Shown in pieces: positions 1-6,312 of a DNA stretch of 6,383 bases. A model generated the notes under the pieces. That model was not told the DNA's origin, did not search any database, and worked only from the letters and a program-made list of their open reading frames with translations. Source of the stretch: an uncultured Clostridia bacterium (lineage in GTDB: Bacteria; Bacillota_A; Clostridia; Oscillospirales; Oscillospiraceae); contig CASEPH010000278.1 in assembly GCA_949289625.1 (NCBI GenBank), forward strand, positions 1-6,383, in the 5' to 3' direction. A program made the position numbers and the translations under genes. Each line of letters begins with the position of its first letter. The stretch's first letter is position 1.

Positions 1-222
1 AGCTCAAGCGATGCCTCGTTCTCTCAGCACATCTTCATTGTAGCTTAGGTTTGGGCATCTGCATAGCTCACTGGCTGTGAACTTTCCAGGTCCTACCCAA
101 TTGTAGCAAGCGATGCTTCTGGCTATCCACTTTGCCAGAAGCGGCTTGTTGGGGCACTCCCCAATCCCCTGTTGATCGCAGAAGTTCCTTCTGCGGCTGC
201 GCGTTTTGCAAACGCTTCTATT
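1..222. other. Hairpin-rich intergenic region, no convincing gene
   Basis: Four perfect inverted repeats lie in a row here: 115-123 with 134-142 (9 bp, GCTTCTGGC/GCCAGAAGC, 10-nt loop), 149-154 with 159-164 (6 bp, TTGGGG/CCCCAA, 4-nt loop), 177-184 with 188-195 (8 bp, CGCAGAAG/CTTCTGCG, 3-nt loop) and 201-206 with 210-215 (6 bp, GCGTTT/AAACGC, 3-nt loop). A direct repeat CAAGCGATGC occurs at 5-14 and 107-116, and GATGCC at 10-15 can pair with GGCATC at 54-59. A minus-strand open frame of 76 codons (4-234) starts with GTG inside the terminator stem, has no ribosome binding site and passes through all these hairpins, so I do not call it a gene. The density of structure suggests a structured RNA, most plausibly plus-strand and ending at the 223-260 stem-loop, or the edge of a repeat or mobile element. 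I do not recognise a known family. Confidence 0.45.
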
Positions 223-260
223 AAAAAAGCTCACTGAACCATAATGTCCAGTGAGCTTTT
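223..260 (-). terminator. Rho-independent terminator of the BREX operon (possibly bidirectional)
   Basis: A 12-bp perfect stem pairs 225-236 with 249-260 around a 12-nt loop. The core is AGCTCACTG/CAGTGAGCT. On the minus strand the stem runs into TTTTTT (228-223), and it begins 13 nt after the brxL stop codon, as expected for the operon's transcription end. On the plus strand the stem ends in CTTTTC, a weaker U-tract, so it could also end a transcript coming from the 1-222 side. Confidence 0.85.
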
Positions 261-273
261 CTTCGTTTCAGGA

Positions 274-2367
274 TTATTCTGCACCCAGTGCTTTGAAGAT
301 CGCATCCTCTACACTGCTGTAAAAAATCAGATTAAAGCTACCGATCAGGTCCGCAGGAACCGTCCCCAGTTCTGCCGCAGATGTCATGGGCAGCAGAACT
401 TTTTTCGCACCGCTGTCCAGGCACACCTGCAGCGCATTGGCCAGTTCGTCCACTTTAATCAGAGTTCCGCTGATGCTGATTTCTCCCAGTACCGCCAGAG
501 AACTCAACACAGGTTTGCCCAGTGCAATGGAGCACAGTGCAATCAGGGTAGGCAGTGCCAGCCTGCCTGTCATCCCAATACCCTGCAGATCCTGATAATT
601 GATGATGTAGTCCTTGGTTGTAACACTGATGGACCCGCTGATTCGGCTTCCGTTGGCTTTGAGATAGTTAAAAGCTGTGTTTGTCGCTTCTTTGGCATCC
701 CGGTCTGCACCAAGACCGGTTCTCTCAAATTTTCCGCTGCCCGGCAGCATCTGGCTTTCCAACCGGAATACACCGATCATTCCAGATTTTCCCCGGCTCA
801 CCGTGTAAACCTGGCCCGGGTTGCAAAGACCTTCTGGAATCAGCTTGCCGCCGCCCTGCTCCGGCACCGAAACATACTGTTCCTCAAAGGTCTCCCGGTC
901 AATGTAAGAGAAATTCACATCATAGAACTCCATGCCGCCCAGCTTTTTCAGCTGTTCCTTGACACGGCGCCGCATTTCCAGAGCCAGCCGCAGGATTTCT
1001 TCCAGATCCTCCTTCTGAAAGTCCCCGTCGGGATACACCAGCTTGACCAGCCCTCCAACCATCTTGCGCACCGCAATGGTATCCCGCTGATTCAGGTTTT
1101 TGCCCAAACGGAAATAACGGTCCAGTGCATCTCCATACTGCTCTTTTCGCAGTTCACGCAGAAATTCCGCCAGATAGTCGGTGATAAATCCATAATCATC
1201 GGTAAAGTGCTCCGGGCGCAGCTTGGGAATCTCCCAACCGGGAAGATAGCAGTGCAGCCTATCCAAAAAGGCCGTATCGGTTCCCATCTCGGGCGGGAAT
1301 GGATCAAAGAGACTGGAAGTCTTCAAAAGCACATCCACACTTTGGTTGATGTTGCCTACAAAGACCATCGAGGCGCTGGCGGCTTTTTCTTCTTTGCCCC
1401 GGGCAAAGGAGCCGGAAGCCATATAGTCCTTCATGATCTGAATGCCGTCTTTATCTTTGAAACGAATCCCGGCCACTTCATCAAAGGCCACACAGTCCCA
1501 AAGACCTACCAGCCCCATGGTGTGCTTGCCCATGTTATAAAACAGGTTTGCTACCGTGGTCTGCCCGCCGGAAACCAGGATGCTGTTGGGGGAGATTTCT
1601 TTGTACAGGTGAGATTTGCCGGTGCTTCTGGGGCCCAGTTCACAGAGGTTGAAATTGTTTTCTACCAGCGGAACCATCCGCAGCAAAAACAGCCATTTCT
1701 CACGATCAGTCAGCCGGTCCGGCTCCATTCCAATGGATCGCATCAGCACGTCAATCCATTCATCCTTGGTAAATGCTTTGCGCCCCTGCTTCAGTTCCCC
1801 AAGATCTACATGGGGCATCTGAATGGGGGTAAGCTTACAGATGCTGATCAGAGATTCATTTTTCTTTTTCGGTTTCCGGTCTGAGAGGACCAGACTGGAT
1901 TCCTGTTCGTTGTTGTACTCCAGCTGGACAATGCACCAGATTCCACCGCAGAGGAGACGGTCGTACTGCTCCGGGTAGCTTTCCGGGATGGGAATGCCGC
2001 CCAGACCCAGATTGGAAAACCGCGCCTCGTAGTAGTCATACCGCAGATTCAGCTCCACTGTAACCTGGTCAATGATGGTCATAGCGCCCCGCTGGCGCAG
2101 GCGGGAAAGGACTTTTTCTGCTTCATCCGGGCGCACATAGTTGTCTGCCAGGATGTGTTTCACCGTCTCAATTCCCTTTTGAACGATCTCTTCATCGTCG
2201 GAACTGCAATACTGCCCCAAAAGAAACTCAAGAACATAGGTGGGAACATTGGCACCCTCCTTGATTTTTTTGGTTAGGTCCTTGCGCACAATTTTGCCGT
2301 CAAACTGCCGGCGCAGCTTCTGCCTGATGCGTGCGCGGGAATCCGCATTTGATTCCATATCGCCCAT
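274..2367 (-). CDS. brxL: BrxL, AAA+ ATPase with Lon-like C-terminal domain (type 1 BREX)
   Basis: This 697-residue protein is the last gene of the operon. Type 1 BrxL proteins are DNA-binding AAA+ ATPases needed for phage exclusion. Visible features are a Walker A motif GPRSTGKS at residues 245-252, a Walker B VAFDEVAG with D296/E297, and the family signature DRLHCYLPGWEIPK at 369-382. The C-terminal Lon-like domain covers roughly residues 580-697 (GEISISGTLIKVDELANAL, then GAKKVLLP). Where Lon proteases carry the catalytic serine (DGPSAG), this protein has LQGIGMTG (M599, T600, G601), and the Lon lysine position also appears changed, so proteolysis looks doubtful. I start at the ATG at 2367, 10 nt after GAGGAG. 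An in-frame TTG at 2385 would start inside that Shine-Dalgarno region and is less likely. The gene begins 29 nt after the pglZ stop, so the two are surely co-transcribed. It ends 13 nt before the terminator. Length and order match type 1 BREX. Confidence 0.95.
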   Translation of the reverse strand: MGDMESNADSRARIRQKLRRQFDGKIVRKDLTKKIKEGANVPTYVLEFLLGQYCSSDDEEIVQKGIETVKHILADNYVRPDEAEKVLSRLRQRGAMTIIDQVTVELNLRYDYYEARFSNLGLGGIPIPESYPEQYDRLLCGGIWCIVQLEYNNEQESSLVLSDRKPKKKNESLISICKLTPIQMPHVDLGELKQGRKAFTKDEWIDVLMRSIGMEPDRLTDREKWLFLLRMVPLVENNFNLCELGPRSTGKSHLYKEISPNSILVSGGQTTVANLFYNMGKHTMGLVGLWDCVAFDEVAGIRFKDKDGIQIMKDYMASGSFARGKEEKAASASMVFVGNINQSVDVLLKTSSLFDPFPPEMGTDTAFLDRLHCYLPGWEIPKLRPEHFTDDYGFITDYLAEFLRELRKEQYGDALDRYFRLGKNLNQRDTIAVRKMVGGLVKLVYPDGDFQKEDLEEILRLALEMRRRVKEQLKKLGGMEFYDVNFSYIDRETFEEQYVSVPEQGGGKLIPEGLCNPGQVYTVSRGKSGMIGVFRLESQMLPGSGKFERTGLGADRDAKEATNTAFNYLKANGSRISGSISVTTKDYIINYQDLQGIGMTGRLALPTLIALCSIALGKPVLSSLAVLGEISISGTLIKVDELANALQVCLDSGAKKVLLPMTSAAELGTVPADLIGSFNLIFYSSVEDAIFKALGAE

Positions 2368-2377
2368 TCTTGATCTA

Positions 2378-2383
2378 CTCCTC
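2378..2383 (-). promoter_or_regulatory. Ribosome binding site of brxL
   Basis: GAGGAG on the minus strand, 10 nt before the ATG at 2367. It lies in the 29-nt gap after the pglZ stop and decides the brxL start in favour of this ATG over the upstream in-frame TTG. Confidence 0.75.
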
Positions 2384-2396
2384 AAAATAACCCGCT

Positions 2397-5003
2397 TTAA
2401 AAAAACTGGAAGTCGTCCACAGCAAAGGCAATATCAATCTGGAACTCTTCCTTGACCGGCGGCTGCAGGCCGCTCTCATCGGCAATCACCAGGAAGTAGC
2501 TTGCCCGATTGCTGTACTGTTTGGAGCGCAGGCTGAAATTGCAGCGGAAGGTGCGTTCCTGCCCGTCGGCGCTGGTCTTGTCCGCGATGATCTTATTCAC
2601 ATCGCTGATCTTTTCACCATTGGCATCCACAAAGTAAACCAAATACTGAGCTGCCTCCCGGTTTCCGCCCACAGCTTCCTTCTGATAGAAATTCAGCGAG
2701 AAAATCATGTTGCTGATTTTCCGGTTGGCGGACAGCAGGCTGATGGCCACCGGTTTGGTGTCGATCTTGTCCCTGTTGCGCTGATAGACCTTGTAGGAGT
2801 TGCGCAGGTACTGGAACTCCAGCACCGGGACAACCATCTCCTGCAGGCTGATGCCGCCGTGGACAAAGTTCAATCCCCCGCCCTTTTTCTTGATGCGGAC
2901 ATAGTCCCGCGGGGCATAGGCGTCGAAGCCGGATGCCTGATCCATGAACTTGACCGGCAGCAGGTAGTCGGGCCGGACCCCTTTTTGCACAATCAGGTAG
3001 CGGCGGTCCACCTCCACATCCTGGTGGCTGGGGGTGGTCCGGTCCACCTTGTCATCCTCCCGCAGAGGGCTGTAGGTGTAAATGAACCCATGGTCTGCGG
3101 TGACAAGGATATTGGTGCCGCCAAAAGAGTTGACGATGATTTTCATCATGTTCTTGATCTGGCCGATGGCCTCATCACAGGCGGTGAACACGGCGCTGTC
3201 CGAGGTATGGCTGGCCTTGTCCACTGCATCGTGGTAGATGTAGACCACGTCCATCCCCCGCACCAGGGCTTGGCGTTCCTCCCGCTTCAGAACAATCAGA
3301 TCGTCGTATTTCAGGGCCACGCTGTTGGGGTTGGCTGATTTCAGAATTCCGTCCCGATAGCCGGCATCGGTGGACTGGCCATCTGCCAATACCGTCAGGG
3401 TACCGTTTTCCCGGAGGACAGCATTCAGCTTTTTGTGGGGCAGCAAAGCTGCCATGCCAAACTTTGTGACCGTGGGAAACATTCCCTCGCAGCTGCTCAG
3501 GCTGACTTTGCACTGCATTTCCCGCTGGAGATCCTCTGCCAGGGCGGCCGCCACTTCATACCGGAATGCGTCCGAAACAATCACATAGATCCGGTTGTCG
3601 GCAGGCCTGATTTTGGTATTGTAGAAGTCCTCCTGCTGGGGGATTTCCAGGATGTGCCCGTACTGTTCCAGATTTTCGGCGCAGGCCGTGGTCCAGTTCT
3701 GCCCCAACCCATCCAGGAACCAATGGGTATACAGGCCCTCCACCTGTTCTGTCACACTCTTGAACAGGTCATCCAGGTCGGGGTTGGACTCTTTCAGGCT
3801 GCGCTGGAAGCAAAGATGGAACTGCCGGTAATATTGATCCATCCGGTAGTAATCAGAAGTGTATTCTTTCCATACCGTCTGGGGGTCCACCGTATGGAAC
3901 CCTGCCGAATGGTCCAGATAAAAGGCCTGCATATTCGCCACCTGAACCAGGCCCTCATAGTAACAGGACACCCGGCCATACCAGGCCGTGGTGCGGCGTT
4001 TTTCCGCTGCATACCGGATTTTGTCCACCGGAATGATCTGGTTCCGAATTTCCTTCATCAGGGCGGTCAGAATACATTCGTCGATGCAGGGGAAGCACTC
4101 GGTGTCTGTCAGATCTTCCACCGTCAGGCCGGCAAAGCGCTGGCTCAGCCGGGCTTCTGCCTCGGCATAGCGGGCCAGCTCGTACAGTTGGGCCTTGTCG
4201 TCGCTGTGGAGCCAGTCCGACACAAAGTCATAGCAGTAAGCCTGATGGGGTGTGGATATCATCCCATCCAACCCCGCCAGAAGATCCTGGTGCATGGTCC
4301 GGGTGGCCGCCGTCAACAGAATATGGGTGACCAGATGGCCCAGATGACCGTCATCGCCCTCCTGATACCCGGTGGCCTGCGATACCATTACCCAGAACGC
4401 CTTGTCTGCCCCATAGGTTACAAAGCTTTGGTAGATGCTGTTGGTATCCCGATCCAGACCAGCGCACAGAATTGATTTGATGATTTGATCTGGCTGACGG
4501 TCACTACAGCCGGCCAACACCGCCATCACTGCAAGGTGCATTTGCGCGGCTGTCGCAATATCGCTCTTCAACTTCTGAACTGCTTCACGGTGTTTCTTTA
4601 ACCTGAAGAATTTGTTATAACGCTTGACCTGGCTGCGAACGACTGCGGTAGCAGGCAGGCTCATCTCATCCATCCAAATCGAGTTCAAATCGGCCCGGAA
4701 CTCCTCGCTGTACAGCTGCACATTGATGAGCCAGTTGTCGTCATCTTTCATGTAGGGGCGGGGGTCATACACCAGATAGTTGGAGATGGTGTCATCCTCA
4801 CAGAGCAGCTTTTTGGCTGCAAAGGTGTTGTTCCCTGTTAGTACCAGCAGCTTGACCCCGTCCAGGGACCAATCCCCGATTTGATCCTCAAAGGCCCGCT
4901 CCTCGTCGTACCAGAAGATGATCCGACGCTGGTAAAACTCAGGTAAAGGTGCAGCAAATCTGCGGATTAAATCTTGATTAATCATATCAATATCCATCCC
5001 CAT
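2397..5003 (-). CDS. pglZ: PglZ, alkaline-phosphatase-superfamily protein of type 1 BREX
   Basis: This 868-residue protein is the second BREX hallmark after PglX. Its central PglZ domain belongs to the alkaline phosphatase superfamily. Visible motifs in order are IYVIVSDAFRYE with metal-ligand candidate D478, MFPTVTKFGMAALLP with candidate nucleophile threonines T511/T513, VYIYHDAVDKASH with H591, D592 and D595, and LVTADHGFIYT with D637/H638. This set (DAFRYE, PTxTKFGM, ADHGF) is what I expect of BREX PglZ. The N-terminus (DLIRRFAAPLPEFYQRRIIFWYDEE) and the length are also typical of type 1, and no frameshift or truncation is seen. The biochemical substrate in BREX is not something the sequence shows. 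The ATG at 5003 sits 7 nt after GGAGG, which makes the start firm. The gene follows a cargo gene after 41 nt and is followed by brxL after 29 nt. A short AT-rich patch near 4561-4620 (about 37% GC by hand count) interrupts its otherwise mid-50s composition. Confidence 0.96.
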   Translation of the reverse strand: MGMDIDMINQDLIRRFAAPLPEFYQRRIIFWYDEERAFEDQIGDWSLDGVKLLVLTGNNTFAAKKLLCEDDTISNYLVYDPRPYMKDDDNWLINVQLYSEEFRADLNSIWMDEMSLPATAVVRSQVKRYNKFFRLKKHREAVQKLKSDIATAAQMHLAVMAVLAGCSDRQPDQIIKSILCAGLDRDTNSIYQSFVTYGADKAFWVMVSQATGYQEGDDGHLGHLVTHILLTAATRTMHQDLLAGLDGMISTPHQAYCYDFVSDWLHSDDKAQLYELARYAEAEARLSQRFAGLTVEDLTDTECFPCIDECILTALMKEIRNQIIPVDKIRYAAEKRRTTAWYGRVSCYYEGLVQVANMQAFYLDHSAGFHTVDPQTVWKEYTSDYYRMDQYYRQFHLCFQRSLKESNPDLDDLFKSVTEQVEGLYTHWFLDGLGQNWTTACAENLEQYGHILEIPQQEDFYNTKIRPADNRIYVIVSDAFRYEVAAALAEDLQREMQCKVSLSSCEGMFPTVTKFGMAALLPHKKLNAVLRENGTLTVLADGQSTDAGYRDGILKSANPNSVALKYDDLIVLKREERQALVRGMDVVYIYHDAVDKASHTSDSAVFTACDEAIGQIKNMMKIIVNSFGGTNILVTADHGFIYTYSPLREDDKVDRTTPSHQDVEVDRRYLIVQKGVRPDYLLPVKFMDQASGFDAYAPRDYVRIKKKGGGLNFVHGGISLQEMVVPVLEFQYLRNSYKVYQRNRDKIDTKPVAISLLSANRKISNMIFSLNFYQKEAVGGNREAAQYLVYFVDANGEKISDVNKIIADKTSADGQERTFRCNFSLRSKQYSNRASYFLVIADESGLQPPVKEEFQIDIAFAVDDFQFF

Positions 5004-5007
5004 GCAG

Positions 5008-5017
5008 TCACCTCCTT
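5008..5017 (-). promoter_or_regulatory. Very strong ribosome binding site of pglZ
   Basis: The minus strand reads AAGGAGGTGA, a full-length match to the 16S rRNA anti-Shine-Dalgarno, with GGAGG 7 nt before the ATG at 5003. It is clearly stronger than the site of the 266-residue gene upstream, so pglZ should be translated independently of it. Confidence 0.85.
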
Positions 5018-5026
5018 TTTATGTAT

Positions 5027-5064
5027 AGTATAGATTGTATAGGTTCATTTAAGTAGCGGTTCAA
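5027..5064 (-). promoter_or_regulatory. Possible internal promoter for pglZ-brxL
   Basis: On the minus strand a TTGAAC box (5064-5059) and a TATACA box (5041-5036) are separated by exactly 17 nt. A second Pribnow-like hexamer TATACT follows at 5032-5027. The -35 box lies in the last codons of the 266-residue gene and the -10 region in the AT-rich spacer before pglZ. Each hexamer of the 17-nt-spaced pair matches the sigma-A consensus at only four of six positions, so this is tentative. Confidence 0.3.
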
Positions 5065-5845
5065 CAAACTGAGCCAAAGCAGTAACGGCGGTACCAAACT
5101 CGGCAACACATTTTACAGTATCTTTAACATTATTCAACGCCGTAATCGCCGTTTTCAGCATTCCTTTTTTGGGTTTTTCTGCCGTGGCTTCCGCTTCAAT
5201 GACTTCCAAACTATCAGAAACATTTTCTTTTTGTTCTGCCTCAAATGTATTTGCACTTGCGCGTACTGCATCAATCAACTGTTTTAGCTCATCTGTCTGA
5301 AGCCCCACATTTGCCGTGGCAGTCACATTAGCATTATCGTTTGCAATAATTGCTTGTCCATTTTGAACCGTTACATTGTATACAACTTTTTCATCCAATC
5401 CCATATCAATTCCCACTTTCGTAAGATAGCGTTCAATATGACGAATCAGCACCATAACAAAGCGTTCATTAAACGCTTTAATCACATCCTGACATTTAGT
5501 TGAGGAAGAAAACCCCATGCCGATCCCGTACTGTACCTGTATAGATTTTTCCACGATATATTGTAAAACTGCATAAACATTTCGGACTTCTTCCTCATCG
5601 GTATTTCCTGTAGAGAAAATCATTCTCCCAGAAGAAGATTGTACTTGTTTAACTTCATCCTCCAAGTCCCACTCACACTGACCACAGTCAGCAATATAGT
5701 CGGAAATAATTGGTGTTCTATTAATAAAATCCAGAAATTTTCCAAGCACATCTGTATAGTCCCGGAAGTCAGCTTGCAACAGACGATTGGAAAAACTGTT
5801 AAAATCGTATTGTATTTTTCGTAAATCCTTCCTATTCAATTTCAT
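5045..5845 (-). CDS. Uncharacterised 266-residue BREX cargo protein, partner of the zinc-ribbon protein
   Basis: I do not recognise a named family with certainty. Residues 1-150 look mostly helical and include a CxxC (C54, C57) and the polar segment GFSSSTKCQDVIKAFNERF (111-129). Residues 155-182 form a short N/A/V-rich stretch of probable beta strand, with NGQAIIANDNANVTATANVG as its core. A helical segment TDELKQLIDAVRAS (184-197) follows, then an acidic linker (201-224). The protein ends in a hydrophobic or amphipathic segment (229-266, MLKTAITALNN to VEPLLK). The beta stretch plus following helix resembles, from memory, a segment seen in many uncharacterised bacterial proteins near defence genes. 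The C-terminal segment could bind membrane or drive oligomerisation. There is no signal peptide or clear catalytic motif. The ATG at 5845 lies inside the upstream gene (14-nt overlap) and has only a weak GGGG-type ribosome site, so translation is probably coupled. GC is about 38-45% by hand count, well below pglZ. An effector or sensor role is inference. Confidence 0.85.
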   Translation of the reverse strand: MKLNRKDLRKIQYDFNSFSNRLLQADFRDYTDVLGKFLDFINRTPIISDYIADCGQCEWDLEDEVKQVQSSSGRMIFSTGNTDEEEVRNVYAVLQYIVEKSIQVQYGIGMGFSSSTKCQDVIKAFNERFVMVLIRHIERYLTKVGIDMGLDEKVVYNVTVQNGQAIIANDNANVTATANVGLQTDELKQLIDAVRASANTFEAEQKENVSDSLEVIEAEATAEKPKKGMLKTAITALNNVKDTVKCVAEFGTAVTALAQFVEPLLK

Positions 5846-6296
5846 AGTTTTTTACCCCGCAAAAAGGACAATAAGCCCCTGCCATTTTTAATAATGGTTT
5901 AATTTTGGCGGCACGACCACAACACGGAAACAGCGTTACCTCCAATGCTTCTATTCCAGATCGAATAGGATCTTCCATCTCATGTTTTGGACGCTTTCCA
6001 GCCTTAAATTTAACGACACTATTTCGTTTATTATGGCGTTCCAAGTCCTTGAACGCATCATATATCATGTCATTGGCCTTGTTTTTGATCATCCGCCTTG
6101 CAAGTTCTATTACATCTTCCGTGGCATAACTATCGCTGACTAATCCACAGCTAGGGCAGAATAGATGCAACACTCCATCATCCTTTATATCAACAGGCGT
6201 TGCCTTAAAAAATGTTCCACAATGTTCGCACTGCAAGAGGACATATCCATCATCATCAGCAGGTATCGAAATGGTCATGTGAAATTTATCGCTCAC
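5832..6296 (-). CDS. Small double zinc-ribbon protein, BREX cargo
   Basis: This 154-residue protein has two cysteine clusters. The N-terminal one is C23-x2-C26 (CEHC) and C47-x2-C50 (CPSC) spaced by 20 residues, a classic zinc ribbon. The C-terminal one is C125-C126 (PCCG) with C143-x2-C146 (CPFC). Between them lie a helical stretch (about 53-84) and a basic patch KFKAGKRPKH (96-105). No enzymatic motif is seen. From memory it resembles uncharacterised proteins labelled TFIIB-type zinc-ribbon-containing, but a transcription role should not be assumed. Binding of nucleic acid or of the 266-residue partner are both possible. I chose the GTG at 6296, which has GAGGGGG 9 nt upstream. A GTG at 6314 overlapping the pglX stop would add six residues and lacks its own site. 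The gene starts 14 nt after pglX and overlaps the next gene by 14 nt. Its low GC (about 38% in one hand-counted line) marks it as part of the same insertion. Confidence 0.85.
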   Translation of the reverse strand: MSDKFHMTISIPADDDGYVLLQCEHCGTFFKATPVDIKDDGVLHLFCPSCGLVSDSYATEDVIELARRMIKNKANDMIYDAFKDLERHNKRNSVVKFKAGKRPKHEMEDPIRSGIEALEVTLFPCCGRAAKIKPLLKMAGAYCPFCGVKNYEIE

Positions 6297-6305
6297 AGGA
6301 CTTTT

Positions 6306-6312
6306 CCCCCTC
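6306..6312 (-). promoter_or_regulatory. Ribosome binding site of the zinc-ribbon gene
   Basis: GAGGGGG on the minus strand lies 9 nt before the GTG at 6296 and overlaps the pglX stop codon (6311-6313). It supports the GTG at 6296 over the GTG at 6314, which it overlaps. Confidence 0.65.

Noticed and set aside
4..234. A 76-codon minus-strand open frame in the hairpin-rich region
   Set aside because: It starts with GTG inside the operon terminator, has no Shine-Dalgarno sequence and runs through four perfect hairpins. More likely it is non-coding; a protein search on related genomes could overturn this.
244..1884. A 546-codon open frame on the plus strand opposite brxL
   Set aside because: It is exactly antisense to the well-supported brxL. 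The translation is rich in Q, H and F with no recognisable domain, as expected for the complement of a codon-biased gene, and it begins inside the terminator stem.
3435..4475. A 346-codon open frame on the plus strand opposite pglZ
   Set aside because: It is antisense to pglZ, which carries all its family motifs. The product has no recognisable domain and no ribosome binding site was evident.
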